Assembly: GCF_002105155.1 (NCBI RefSeq) | Contig: NW_019029060.1 | Coordinates: 32,538-96,537, forward strand | Reading direction: 5' to 3' | Source: Lobosporangium transversale | Taxonomy: Eukaryota; Mortierellomycota; Mortierellomycetes; Mortierellales; Mortierellaceae | DNA length: 64,000 nucleotides | Shown: positions 42,537 to 56,415 of the stretch, one piece after another | Numbering within the stretch: position 1 is the first letter of the stretch | How the letters are laid out: the number at the start of each line of letters is the position of its first letter | Position numbers and translations under genes: made by a program | Notes under the pieces: model-generated | Databases searched by the model: none | What the model saw: only the letters and a program-made list of their open reading frames with translations | What the model was told of the DNA's origin: nothing

Positions 42537-45500
42537 TCATGATTGGAGTGAAAGGGGCAGAGGAAGGTCTATTTCCATTCGTTCTTTAGGATCAGGATCG
42601 GACAAACCGTGACCTCTCTCAATATTGTTCTTCGATACCGCCGCTAACCACTCTAATGAACCGATAATATATGGATCAAGTACCATATTCGACATGTTCA
42701 AGTTCAAAAAGTTGTAGCAGAGAAGGGGGCCCTCGGGTGACGCGACCATCCGGTTCAGCTCAAGATACATAGTCATTCGGGGCGAAATCCGCTCCCACAT
42801 TTCACTATTCTCAGTCCAGAGTACGAAAACTATTGGTTGTTTGACCTTGGGAAAGCATGAAAGGAACCTCACCAAACGTTCACGTTCGGAAAGCCAGTAT
42901 TGGCGACTAAGGGAAAAATAATAACAATGATAAGAGAAATAAATAAACCATCAGAAAAGGTGCGGATGTAATTAATATTTATAAGCGCCAGTACCACTCA
43001 CAATCCTTAACGTCCATTACTTACATTGCACTTTCATCAAAAGTGTCGCACACTGCAAATGGTATTTTCGAAAACTCAAATATGAATGCCGCTGTTTCAG
43101 ATATCGCTTGCTCAGAGAGTCCCAATAAACTTCCCACAGATTGATCTTCAATTCCACAAACAACAACATTCATTGTCTTCTCACTCTTTGGATTCTGACC
43201 ATGATGGATCGCATTCATGACGCCAGACCTCTGCTGTACTCGGGTATGTCGGCCCATGTCAATACCTAGCTTTGTTAAAAGCCATTTTGAGCTCATCTCT
43301 TTGAACGTGGGTGTATTCACAAACAGTCTCCATTGTTGCTCCGTCCTCGCCTCCCCTACTTTGGGGACGCCCGTTAATGATTGACTTTGTTGCTGTAACT
43401 GCTGCAGTTGGGCGCACGTTGAAGGGGAGTAGTGGGAACAGCTTGATACAATGTCTAGAACAGGCAAGGGCGCCCACATCTCTCTCTTTGGCTCCATAAC
43501 CTTTTTCAGTCTCGCCATTAATACCGAATCCGTATTTGGTTCAGTATCAATACCCAAAAGTCGTTTCCGTTTCTTCGCCATAGAGCTGATAAGGCTGTTG
43601 GTTAAATCTTCTGAATCTTCCGATGTAAGGTCTGGATGTAGCAATTTCTGCTTGGCACTATAGTTTCGAATTTTGGTCGCCAGAGGATGTCCATCTAATA
43701 AGCCAGCTCGACTGTCCATTGCTCGGACATTAGCCAGAAAATGCTCCTGACGCTTCCGAAGCTCTTCTGCTCGTCTACGTGACTTCGTTGTAAATTCTTT
43801 CCAACGCGAGATTACCCAGCGTTGCAACTTTGTTTCTCGATAAAGCTCCGCCAGGATATCCTCCGTGATACTACCAGTGACCTGATTCATTACATTCACT
43901 ATCAACCACTCTGAAACTTGAGATATGGTCATCTCCCGCTCTTTCGCTCGCTGTAATGACCGTTCTACAACTAGTCCTTGCAACACCTGGGCTACTATCA
44001 GATGAAGGATGCGATCCGTCTCCTGCTCGAGGAGCTCAGTCGTAAATGATTCAATCATTGATCTTGGATAGGCTTTGCCTCGTTTGGTCACAAGTTTTGT
44101 CGCATCAGACTGCAATGGCGATTTTATAGACGGATTTAATGGTTTTGAGGTCGGCGGCTCTATTGGAAAGACAAGCTGAGGTTTTGAGGGCGGCGGCGGC
44201 TCTATTGAAAAGACAGACTGAGGTTTTATTGGGGTAATGAGTGACGGTTGCGGTTGTGCGGCCGATGTTCCTTGGCTCACGCCCACAGAAGCAAGTACAT
44301 TTGCATTGGTGAAGCTGAATGGTTGTTGAACTGAGCTTGGTACTGTTGGGGCCGAGAATGGTAGTGTTGGAGCCGAGAATGGTAGTGTTGGGGCCGAGAA
44401 TGGGGCAATTGTCTGTGTAGATGAAGCGGGTGCCATTATTGCACTTTGACGAGTTTTAATAGATTCAGTCGCCTCTGAGCTCGCAATCGGTTGTGAGCGA
44501 TTTAAGCCTGCTGCTGCTGCTGCTGCTGCTGCTGTTGATCCTGTAGATTGGTTTAATCCGAAATCGAAAACGACTGTTGGTTTGGAAGTAGCAGTCTGTC
44601 CCATTGACTTCATGGCTGTAAATGTTGAGGATCCAGATGTAAACACACCTAATGACGTGGCATTTGATCTTGATGTACCAAGTCGTGAGTCAAAACTTGT
44701 GGGGAGCTGACCCCGAGCTAAATTAGTTATTTCTTGTGGTCTTTTTGCCGGTGGCGCCACTGACTGTGGGTTAGTTACATTTACACCATATCGCTGCGGT
44801 CCTGGAGCCTCGCCATAAATGATTTGTAGTGTTGAATAATTCTGACGCTTGGCCTCAACAACTCTTTCATTCCTATGTTGTTTAATCTTGATTGTAGCCT
44901 CTGTAAGGAAATAATGTGGCGGTCAAATGATGGTGTTAAAATTCTTTAAAACTGACCACAATTGAGCGCCTATTCTATATGTAATTCTAGCGCGTATTGT
45001 TTAAAAAGAATACCTTTAAATATGCGACGACGCGTTGTGTTATCTTTTCTCCCAAATACAACAGCCGGTTGACCATAATGTGTGAGTGCAAGGTCGTATT
45101 CTTCACAATTAGCAATACACTCCTGTTCATCATCGAACGCCAAAATGTTAACTAGATCCTTGACGGGGAATCCATCGTGCTGATCATAATATGATTTGTT
45201 TAGTGCCTTAAGTGCCCCTTTTCGGATTTCTCCAAAGTTTGTTTCGAGTAGACAGGCCATCAGATATGATGTTTTTGGTCCCGCTATCATTTTGAAAAAT
45301 CGACTGAAGAAGTTGGGTGATGCCTCGGATTGAACTTTTGCGCGCCGTCTAACATCGTTATTTCTCCGACTCAACGCGTGCATCTCAACAGCATTTTGGA
45401 TATAGGGGTCCATGAATATATGTGGTGGAAGTAATTGAGCCTGTCGAATCATATCGGGATCGCTCAAATGACTAAGAATATGATACGCTCGGAATTCGGC

Positions 45501-45911
45501 CTCGTTTGGGCAGGGTATATTTTCAGTCCGCATGTCGTTATAAAACTCTTGCAAACTAGTCAAGACTGTATAAAATATTTTTAGGCTTTGACGATTAGTT
45601 ATCTGAAGAGATGACTTAATTAATAGCATGTGAGAATAAAACCAAGTATTCATACCTTTTCGCAGTTGCTCCATCTCCTGTTGTTCACTAAAGCCTTTAT
45701 TTTCACATAGTTGATGCATGCAGAGAATATGATATCGAGCAATGATCTCATGAGCTTGCACAGCTTCAACACCACGACTGTTTTGAAGTGTAAAATCCTG
45801 TCTAATGGATCGAGTTCTATCACGGACGAACGCATGAGAATCTGACAGATCACCTTGTGCTACGATTTTAGTCATCAAGTAGTCCAACGTTGACTGGTAA
45901 TCCAATTATTT

Positions 45912-45946
<35 letters not shown>

Positions 45947-46589
45947 GAATAGAATATACAAGGATATGAATATATGTTAGTGGGATAAGTAATTAAAAGC
46001 TAATAGATATATTATGCTCAAACAGTCCTAATTTAGTTACCAGTAAAACATCGGGTGGGCGAACATCAGATGGCAATGGTTGTTCAACTCCAGCAGCCGG
46101 TCTAGCATAGGCTTTAACAGCTCGCGAATGATCGATGTATTCTGTTCCAGGGATCTGGAAAAATAACGATGGTAATTTTTGTATATGACTTAGTCTCTAT
46201 CTTCAAATACTAGGTCAAGTTGAAATAAAGTTCGAGAGTCCGTACATACCGTTTCAAACTTTTCGATATTCTTCTGATACTCGCGCTCATGGCGCTCGAA
46301 TTCAGGGCACATATCTCTGCAAGTCCCCACAAACGTAATCGCATCTTTCAAGTGTCCACGTTTGTTGGGGTCAGGAATATCTCCTCTCTTGATAGCATCT
46401 TCACGCTCCTTCACTCGCTCCTCTTTGAACTGCGCTCATGTGTCCATGTTCAATTTTTTTTTTTTTTTTTTTTTTTTTTGATTGGCGTTGTCAATGGAGC
46501 ATTAGAATGTCAATTGCGATGGCAAGTTTGACAAAATATTATGTTAGTCATGTATCAATACGAATGATGGAATATAAAAGCATTAAGGG

Positions 46590-46621
<32 letters not shown>

Positions 46622-47399
46622 CTTTCTTTTTAATAATAGATTTGTGTCCTAACACATTCATCTCCATGCTACTAACCTCTTCATAGCGATTCCCAACAGG
46701 TACTGCACTAAAACGAGCCAAGCGGCTATCTGCATCCTCGGAAGCATCCAAGCCCTGTAAACGAGATGAGGAGTCAACAGCACCTGATAGTCTTGATGAA
46801 TTTAAACTATTATCATGAGCAGGACTCCGAGCACCAATAGCGTCATGGTTGCGTTTCTCTTTTGCTTGTACGCCAAATCCTGTGGACGATAAGGGAGTCG
46901 AAGACAATGCACCAAAGGCGCTTTGTGTGGACATGGACCCAGATGGAATGTATGTCTTGTTGGCGCTTCCCCTGTGGCTACCACTACCTCCTCGGCCACC
47001 CCCTCGGTCACCTCGAGGATGACTACCATTACCCCGACCCCGGCCTCGGCCGCCTCGTTGTGACATCGTGCTGCCGCCGATGACATTTCCTGTGGCATCG
47101 AATACTGCTGTCCGGTTGATATTTACATTATTGATGCTGCTTCTGTTACCATGATAACTACTATTGTCAAATGCAGAAACGCCAAATACACCTTGATTAT
47201 TGCCATTGCCGCCGCTATTATTATTGTTTATACTATTATTAAATCCCAATTGGTTGCTGGCAGCTCCTTGACTAAAAACGTTCCCGTTACCGGCGCCATT
47301 GAAGTTACGGGTACTATTAAAGGCGTTTCCTTGTATCCCAAACACCCCTGTTCCTGCTCCTTGGCTTGCAAAGGCACTTGCGAAGCCATTTGAGTTCAT
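42537..47399 (-). CDS. SAC3: SAC3/GANP mRNA export factor, TREX-2 scaffold (about 1350 aa)
   Basis: Scaffold of the nuclear-pore-associated TREX-2 complex that couples transcription to mRNA export. Seven phase-consistent exons: 47399-46677, 46429-46250, 46154-46041, 45893-45656, 45565-45014, 44900-43025 and 42906-42537. The N-terminal 240 residues are Gly/Asn/Ser-rich with FG dipeptides (FGIQG, FGVS, FGAL) and RGG-like runs, fitting nuclear-pore contact. The SAC3/GANP domain spans about 260-560: FVGTCRDMCPEFERHEREYQ, IPGTEYIDHSRAVKAYARPA, RPPDVLL joined to STLDYLMTKIV, and NEAEFRAYHIL. The C-terminal half carries Pro/Ser repeats (FSAPT x4), an Ala run and a helical region expected to bind Sus1/Cdc31-type partners. 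Intron 45655-45566 is 90 nt and stop-free. Removing it restores QLRKVLTSLQEFYNDM. Confidence 0.92.
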
Positions 47400-47879
47400 T
47401 TTTTTTTTTTTTTTTCCTTTCCTTTAGTTATGGGATTTTGCCACAATGAACTAAATTAATCGATTGATTAACTTTCTGAACAGAATAAAATGATGTTTGG
47501 CATGATGACAAACAAACGAGCAGGAAAAATCAAGTTAATACCTTGGGGTGATTTGAGTTTAACAGGTTAAAGTAGTTTAGGTCGTTTGATCAGTGATGGG
47601 GGAGGAGAAAGGATTAGTTTTTTGTTAAAAAGTTGATATGGAAGAATATTGCTCTGCTTTCATAAGTACAGAATTTAGAAATACAAGAGTGCTGAAGTCA
47701 TTAATGGAACGGAGGTAATTAAATTAATGAATGGGATTTTGTTGGCACATCTTACGCGCGTGAGATTAAGTTAAGGAAGTGGTGGCTTGTACATGTAGGA
47801 AGACATGGTATATATTTTTTAAGACACCTGTGTTTTTATTAATCTAGTGCAAAATTGGATGATATCACCAAGATTGGCT
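47400..47879. other. Intergenic between SAC3 and ankyrin genes
   Basis: AT-rich spacer with no gene. It should contain the SAC3 5' region (right of 47400) and the ankyrin gene 3' end (left of 47880). Confidence 0.5.
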
Positions 47880-50800
47880 TTATCGTACATTGACCAAAAA
47901 TTGTTCGCGTGTGGCTCTCCAGCAAAGGCTGGACCGCGTTTCTACGTTGAAAACAAACAGAAGGAAAAAAAAAAAAAAAAAAAAAAATATTAGCTTCAGT
48001 AAACCAAGACAGAGAAGGACACTTCATCGATATATTTTAATCAATACCTGTAATAACATGCTGCGAAGGCTCCTCGTATAGTGACCGCATCCTTGCAGCT
48101 TCTTCGTCCACTGTATCGTTTTCGCCATGGCCAATGATTACAAGCCCATCGTAGTCTTCCTCCTCCTCCTCGTCCTGCTCTTCATCCGAATTGTCGGCTG
48201 GTCCTAAAGTATGGTTACTTGTACTAGCCATTAATAGTTGCCCATCAGGTCCCATGACACCATGATCCAGGCTTCCTTGCGCAATGGGACTCTGCACAAG
48301 TGTTGTGTTTAACAGCAATCCATCACCATCACCAGCCGCCGCCGCCGCCGCTGCTGCTGCTGCTGCTGCTGCCGCAGAACCGACATTATTAACTTTTTTC
48401 CTCCGTCTCGCTTTCAGGGCCTTGATTGGTTCCAGAGAGTTCATTTCCCTACGACGCTGAATCTGTTTCCTCAAAAATTCACGGACCCGTCGTCCATGCG
48501 CTTCTGAGCGTGCCATCTCAATTTCCTTCATTGTCAACTCATCTCCAATCCAATCCCAGAGTACCCGTAAACATGTCTCGTTGCCGATCCTGGCAGCGAG
48601 GAGCATTGCATTCATGGGTCCACCTTCATCGAATGTCTGATAGGGGTCTGCGCCATGATCCAGCATCCAATCCAAAAGATCTTCTTGATCTTTTTGATCA
48701 GGTCGCTCGATTGCATCATGAAGAGGAGATCGCCCCATGTTACCTTTGGCATTGATGTCCGCTCCATGTTTGAGCAATGTTTCAAGTGCGGGTATAGGCT
48801 TTTTCTGGCAGCTGACAGCGATATGGAGAGCAGTATTGCCTTTTGAATCCTTATCGAAACATCCCCGCGGATTGTGCTTGAGGATCAGATTTAAAACCTC
48901 TACTGGGTCCTGATTATGCTCTGCCACGTGAAAAATAGATTGTGCAGTCAACACAGCACCCTTTGAGAGCAAAAGCGTCATCGACGGGACAGGATCAGGG
49001 CAATACCGCGTCAACAGGTCCATACATGTCCAATCGCTTCCTGTCTTTTTCGCAAAGTCCGCACCAGCATCTAGCAATAACTGGATACATTCATAGGGTT
49101 CAGGGTTGTATCTGACCAGAGAATGAAGCACTGTCCAATCCTTGTGTCCGATAGCAGTGGCATCCGCTCCATGACTCAATAAAAGCTTGAATAATTCCAA
49201 GGGTTGGGTGTTAGCGCGCGCCACGAGATGTAGAGAAGTCCAATCACTCTTTGTCTTGGCATTCACATCTGCTCCAGCCTCAATCAGCAAACGCATGCTT
49301 TCCAGTGGGTCTGAACAATAATTGGCCAAAAAGTGCAGGATACTCCAGCCATCCTGGGTCGTCACTTTAGGATCTGCACCACATTGTAATAAGAACCGAA
49401 TCGACTCTAGTGGTTGAGGGGTGCAACGCGCCACACTGTGTAGGACGGACCAACCATTCTTTCCAACCGCATTCACATCCGCACCATACTCGACCAAGAT
49501 CTTGAGTGCCTCTAGTGGATCTTCATTCGAGTTGGCTAATAGGTGTGTAGGAGACCAACCATCTGCTGTTTTGTCATGTACTGTTGCTCCGGCTTCCAGG
49601 AGCAGCCTCAGCGCAGCCATTGGTTTCTTATTACTATAGACCAAAAAGTGTAGCGTTGTCCATTCTTTCTTTCCTTGCTTGTTGACATCAACACCAGCTT
49701 TCAGCAGCACCTTAATCGACTCGTAGGACTCGTACGGATCCTGACAGTGTTTTGCCAAGGAATGAAGAGCTGTTGCATGTCCAGCCTTGAGTACATTCAC
49801 ATCGACTCCTGCGTTGACTAACAACTTGATGCCCTCTAATGGTGTCTTGTTATAGCGGACCAGACAATGTAGCACGCTCCATCCTTCTGCACCAATCACA
49901 TTCACATCTGCGCCCTTCTCCAACAGATATGCGAGTGCTTCAACTGGCTCCGGGTTGTCTTTGGCTGTATAATGAAGTGCTGTCCATTGCTTGATCGTCT
50001 TTGCATTCACATCGACTCCATGTTCCACGACCAATTTAATAGTCTTGAGCATATCCTTGCTTGCTCTAGAGTATTCGCCCCTGAATATACACCTTGCCAA
50101 AGCATGTAAAACTGTGCATTGCTCATCCGTCTGTGAATGAACTGAAACTCCATGGTCGATGAGGTATTTAATGCAGTCATGAGGGTCTGCATTATAACGA
50201 GCAAATGTGTGCATTACGCTCCATCCATGGACACTGATGGCTTTGACATCCGCCCCAAGTGATACCAACAGCTTCATAGCCTCAAGACATCCGGGTCGAT
50301 ACGAATGAGCGAGCGTATGGAGGACAGAAAGTCCTCTCTCGGTTGCATAGTTAACGTCTGCGCCGTGCTGTACAAGTAACTTGATTGACTCTAATGCCTG
50401 TGGTTGTTCTTGAACAAGTACATGTAGCGGTGTAGCGCCATCGGTTCGAAGGGCCATGGGATCATAATCTTCATGCAAAAGAATATCAATCATATTCCAC
50501 AAGATTGAGGGGTCATCGTGAATGACGTATTGGCAAGCTAGATGAAGATATGTTTGTCCTTGCCCCAAGGTCTTGTCACGCATAAGCTGGCCTGGCCGAG
50601 CGAAAAGAGCAAACTCTGCTGATAGAGGAAATGTTGAAGCTGAGCCTTGCTGTCTATATGCTGCTGTAATGGATGTTGCTATGAGTGAAAATGGATGTCC
50701 GGAATTGTCAATGTGGACTCTTTTATAACCATTACTGCTCTGATGAATCTGGTTGCTCTGTGTTATGGTGGTCGCCTTTTGAATACGGAATTTGATAGGC

Positions 50801-51060
50801 TTAGTATCCCATGACATTGATGTAGTAGGTGCAGAGGTCACTGGTGTACCAGCAATTTGTGCTGCAAGGCGAGACCGCCTACGCATGGCGAGAATGAAGG
50901 CGACTGCATGATAATCTCCAGTTCGGACAGAAATCTCCATTGTCTGCGGAGGTGGGTTTTCAACGGAGTAAGGCCCAAAGCGAGCCTTGAGCCACTCCAG
51001 AGCTTCGTCGTCTGAAGGTTCCGCAAGTGAATGAAGTTGATTATAGGGCTCTTTTGCCAT
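47880..51060 (-). CDS. Ankyrin-repeat protein (about 1024 aa)
   Basis: Two exons, 51060-48048 and 47941-47880. Splicing replaces the read-through end by ETRSSLCWRATREQ and a stop. After an N-terminal region of about 170 residues with low-complexity Ser/Thr, some 18 ankyrin-type repeats run to about residue 870. They have a longer period than usual (about 36-37 residues) and a consensus like GWSVLHSLVRYNPEPLESIK followed by LLLxAGADVN. The regularity points to an extended solenoid for protein binding. The C-terminal tail has an Ala run (14), then a very acidic stretch (SDEEQDEEEEEDYDG). No enzymatic domain is seen. Partners and location are unknown. The start is the only Met upstream of the first repeats that keeps the frame open. 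Confidence 0.85.
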
Positions 51061-53935
51061 GATTAAGTGATGGGGGAATATTTAGATCCTGTAATGGAAA
51101 AATGGTAAAGATGAGGTTGTGGGAGGGGAAATACTAATTTGAATGTCAGTCTGAAATGTTGCTTGCGTAAAGGGAATTCGACGAAACGGATGAAGAAAAG
51201 TGACAACAAAACTCAAGGATGAGACAATGGACGGACCTTTAAAAAAAAAAAGACACTCGCCATCCAAATTTTACTTTGGCTGGCTGCTATGCATAAATGA
51301 ATGCGTCGTGATGATAGGATAATTCAAGTTTCAGTCGCTGCTTTCCTCCAGTTCTCAAATCACTGTTGTATCTCTTTTGTAGAAAGAACACTTTGAGCAA
51401 CACGACTCGTTCATCGGCGCTAGACTTTCTCCCAACGGAAACTGGCTGGCCTTCCCCTTATGTATCTTACTTTCTAATAGATCTCACCTCCCAGATTGCC
51501 AACAAGACAGTCGACAATAATCGTAAACTCGACAGGTTTTGTCCATTCTATGTAAAAATGATCTCAGCATCTTGTAAACGCTTTCTTTTTGCTTGCTTTC
51601 CCTCAAAAGTTGGAAGATATGAACTTGAATACTATGGACAGAGGACTCTTGCCCTTCACATCCTTGATGAAATCATTTAGCATAGACGAGGTTTTATTAA
51701 CAGGATAAGCTCTCCTAAAATGCAGGGTTGATCTCGGTCAGTCTCTAAGATGAAGATCTTTTAAAGTATTGTATCCTCGTCCTCTTTGATCCGAATATTA
51801 CATACTTTTGTCAAGGGTGATTCTATAATCGCAGTCAAAAAGGAGGGAGAGTGTCTGAAAGAAGGAAGGTGAGCGATATCAGTTGATGCGCTAGAAGTAA
51901 GAAACAGAAATTGCTCCTTACCCAACTTCTACTTTCAAGGGCCAAAATAAAATTTGAAGTTAAACCACCCCTGTACGTCCAAAAGCCACGTTTTACATGC
52001 TCAGTGTATCCCTGGTATATATATATATAAATGTTGTCCGTATCCCTAACAGTTCAATTTGTGGAATGTGAGAATACTCTCATTCAGAGAATCGTGGAAC
52101 TTACTAATCGTAAGCATGCTAGGCCACCCCAATATGATGTAGTAAAAGATAAAAATAAAAAGAAGCTTAGCATAATATCTCCTTCTGTTTTACTTTAGAG
52201 ATGGAGAGGTTTGTGTTACGATGAAGGTCTTTTAGTCTCTTGGTCATTAGTTGTGAAATCTCCGGATCTCTAACTGGTTCTCCCGGGTCTGGCCTGGATA
52301 TGACCTCCTTGCATGTTACAAAAATAAACTCTGCTGAGCCTGAAAACCACTTGGTAGATTGCTTAGATAACAGGGGCCATTATACTTTTTTTTTTTTTTT
52401 TTTTACTATTGTAAATGTGGAACTGTATATATATACTATAGTTTGTCTGTATACACTAGTCTCCCCAAACTCCAGAACATCTAATTATTCCAATAGAAAG
52501 CTTTCTAGAATGAACCACAAAAAGACGTTGAAACGGTTGAAGAGCTGTTTAATTGGAGAAAACTTTAAACGCGTATAGCTACCAACTATAGAAGGGGTCC
52601 ATACTCTTGTATGTCTACAAAAGTTGTGCCGAAAACCTCTGTAATGACCATAAGGTGGCCCCCAAGTTCACCAATGAGTCCCTTTTTTTGTATACTGACT
52701 CACTGCTTGCCGTTATTTTAGTCGATTTAGGAGACGTGGTTTTTCATGGTGGGCAAAATTCGTTATATATCAATGATCTAGTGTTATTCCAGTCATTCTT
52801 GAAAATAGAGTCATTTTTGAAGTAAGTTCAGGCCCCAGAGAGATTGAGCCCAAAAAAAAAAAAAAAAAAAAAGGGGGACCTCATAGTAGCTTGCATGTTC
52901 TTGCCTACATCAGCTGGTGTGCAAGTCTTTTTCTTTATCCATTTTTTCCCATACGTACCCTTGGCTAGGGTGCCGTCACTGGTAGGTCACTTTTACCTCT
53001 CGATCTCCAGGTCCACGTTGGTCTCCCACTCCTTGGTCTTCTCCTTCTCCTCTACGTATTCTCCATGAAGGGTTTCTATTTATACAAGGTCCAGTTGACT
53101 AGAGGAAGTGACTATTTCATTTTAAGGGGATAGAGTTCGACTTGGTGGTTCTATGCAATGCACGATCTTGCAAGAAAAATTACTTGAGCATGCTTTTACT
53201 AATACATGTTCCCCAAGTACAGTACAGGCACAAGCAACTTCAAGCCGATGGAAGAATAATATCAAACCTGGATTGTACACGTGGGGTACCATCTGTAGGA
53301 GTGCATTGCAGATATGTGGTTGTCTCTCCTTGTAGCCTTTTTTTTTTTTTTTTTTTTGACGCTTTCCATCATGTCATCCTCAAGCCCTTCCGCTGGAACA
53401 ATCTTTATCATTGGCCTCAGTCCCTATACTAAGTTTATTAGATTATTAGATGTTCCCTTCTCCGTTGTCACAAGGTGTCTCCTTAGCATCTTTTTTTTTT
53501 TTTTTTTTTTTTTTTTTGCTTTTTTTCGCTCAATGTTACATACTATATAGCTTTGTATGACCAGATGTAAACATGAGTAATGGATAGAGTGCATTGTCCC
53601 TTGTTCATTTATTTGGACGATTTATTAACCATATCTTCTAGTGTCTTCTGTGAGAGGTTTGGCGTTCATAGTATCTTAGTAACGGAACAGAATGTACTGT
53701 ATAAAAATACTAATGATTGAAGCTTTGACGCTTCGGAATCGGTCTACACTACTAATATAAAATAGGCTATACCCCACCCCACCTACCGTTAAGAGACGTG
53801 CGTTAGCCATTTTAACACATTAAAGGTTGTTCACAACAAACGGTAGGAGAAAGGATATGGAATAAAACGTCCTACGATATGATCACGCGATCCGGACCCA
53901 AGTGAGCCTCTCGTCAGCGGCACGTGGATTTTACC

Positions 53936-53981
<46 letters not shown>

Positions 53982-54000
53982 GGTAAGCTTCTCACTAATT
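51061..54000. other. Gene-poor intergenic region, proximal part
   Basis: No gene supported. A 104-codon plus-strand frame at 51366-51680 is the longest and shows no family. In another frame the same stretch reads SFIGARLSPNGNWLAFP, perhaps a decayed WD-like fragment. T-runs at 52387-52404, 53338-53357 and 53490-53517, an A-run at 52851-52872 and (TTA)n at 53938-53981 are present. Confidence 0.35.
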
Positions 54001-54400
54001 TCTTTGAGAGCATACTTGTTATCCCAAAAATACAACTTCCATGTTTTGTTTATATAAATATATTTGAATTTATAAAGCCAAGGTGAGCCAGGGAACAGAG
54101 TTTTTTTTTTTGTCAATCATTTGAGCTCCATCAAGCTGTGTTGGGAGGGGGAGAAAGGGAAGAGCTCGAACTAAAAGAGCGCGGGCTAGTTGTAGATAGA
54201 TAGATATATATACATATAAGCATTTTCATATATAAAAATATGTTGGATAAAACAACGTCCTTGGCAGAGAGCAAAAAAGAACTCTCAGAGAAGATCTTTC
54301 AAGATCCATGTCCTAAAAAAAAAAAAAAAAAAAAATGTACATGTACGAGAGCACGAGGTTTGAGCGTTATTATTGCATGCATAAATGGATAAACTATCCC

Positions 54401-54431
<31 letters not shown>

Positions 54432-54512
54432 GCCATCGAGATCTAGAACCTAACGGCAATGCTAGATATTAGTAAGGACCAAAGACAAAACAAACAATAA
54501 AAGGTAGATGTG

Positions 54513-54534
54513 CCCCCCCCCCCCCCCCCCCCCC
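54513..54534. repeat. (C)22 homopolymer
   Basis: An uninterrupted run of 22 cytosines in AT-rich DNA. A and T runs are common in this window, but a C run of this length occurs only here. Confidence 0.95.
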
Positions 54535-55641
54535 TTTCATTCTTCACATATTCAGAGTCAAATGTATAGATTATATATATGATAGACTAGCATTTCTGGG
54601 TACTTTTTAGGTGATACGAATGGCCTCTCGTTTACTCGTCCAGGGTATTTCTCTTTTGAGAGATGAATGTGGATAAATAGCACCCTGTACTGTACAACCG
54701 AAGAATCCGAGGTTTATACTAATCAATTATATTTAGAAACATAATGGTGAGGATGTACAGAAGAACATGTATGACAATTCGAATTATGTGAGCGAAGAAG
54801 AGAGCTACAAGCGACAACGGAGGGTTTATTTTATTTTATTATTATTATTTTTTTTTTTTTGGCGGCAAATTCCGTTAATTGTTTTATTATTGTGGCAAAG
54901 AAGTCTCATCTCAATCTTTGTTGTTTATACTGGTTCTGCTCATCAAAAAAAAAAAAAAAAAACGAAAACAAAAACAAAAACAAAAAAAGCATGATCAACA
55001 CAAAATGAACCACGCACGCTCCCCCTCTTCTCCCCCCCCTTTTTTTTTTTTTTTTTTTCCACTCCTTTTATTTGGTACGAAGCTTGGGGCATTGCCTTGG
55101 TTGAAACGCGTAATAGACTAATAGACATTGGATACGACACCAAGATGCAATCCCCTTTGGGTCCAAACTTGTCAATTAGATAAAGACAAGTATATAACAT
55201 GGTGCCTTGCTGTGCAGAAAAACATCCTTGTAGTCCATGTTGACAAGAGACTCGAATAAGGGGAGGAGGAGGAGAAGAAGAAGTGAGGAAGACGATAACG
55301 ATGATTTTTTGTTTTTGTCGTCCATCTTTGTCTCCGTGCCGCTGGGCGGTTTTTTTTAGTGTATTTTTTTTTTTTTTTTTTTTTTTTTTAATCTTTCAAT
55401 TGTAATTGATCCAACGGTGCTTGATTTTGACTTTATAGTTTGTCCTTTTTTTTAATACTCCGCCATTGAATTGTTTGTATAGAGATATGGTGTTTTATAT
55501 ATTTGCGCAAATGCAAATGATAATCAATGTTTATTGGATGCACACAATGTGTGATGATGGGTTGTATTAATTGTAAAATGCCTTTTTGTCATATTCCGAC
55601 CTCTTTTTGCTGTTTTTGGCTGTGGCGATGGAAGGGATGAC

Positions 55642-55686
55642 CATTGTAGACATTGTAGACATTGTAGACATTGTAGACATTGTAGA
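55642..55686. repeat. Five copies of a 9-bp tandem repeat (CATTGTAGA)
   Basis: Nearly perfect tandem minisatellite of a 9-bp unit in the gene-poor region. No function inferred. Confidence 0.9.
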
Positions 55687-56384
55687 TCATGAATGATGTA
55701 TGGGTTCATGGGTCATAAATCATGGCCACAACATGGCGCATGTCACTTACTGGAGAAATCAAAAAAAAAAAAAAAAAAAAAAAAAAGTTCCACTACACTG
55801 CAGGAAGTGACATGGCGCAGCAGAGCCAAGTGTTAACATCCAACTGATGAATATTATAACATCAGAACTGTTGAATTACACATGGGCTGTTCTAATATCG
55901 ATGCTTGATCATGATTAGACCGACCATCCGTGTGTAATGTTCAAGAAAGAGGAGCTTCTTTCCCAATCACAGCCAACAAGTAAAAGTGAGTCTCTCTTTT
56001 TCTTTCTCATTCCTTCATTCCTTCATTCCTTCATTCGCATTCCTTCATTCGCATTCCTTCCTTCACTCTGCAACTCTTTTCTTCTCTCTTTCCTTTTGGA
56101 TGATAATGAATACAACAGGTGCAGACAAAAAGTTAAAAAGTTACTAATCTGTTGAGGTAATCCATTTTTACTTTTTCAAAGATCCTATGTATCCACACAA
56201 CACTCACGATATAAATATGTATAATATTATATATATATAAATATATGAGGATGAATATACATCCTATAGTTTGGGTAACATAGTCTAAAAGGTCCTTCTT
56301 GTTATATTTGTATATATATATATATAAATATAAATATAAATATTATTTATTTATTTTAATTTTATTTTTTTTTCTTTTTCAATG

Positions 56385-56415
<31 letters not shown>

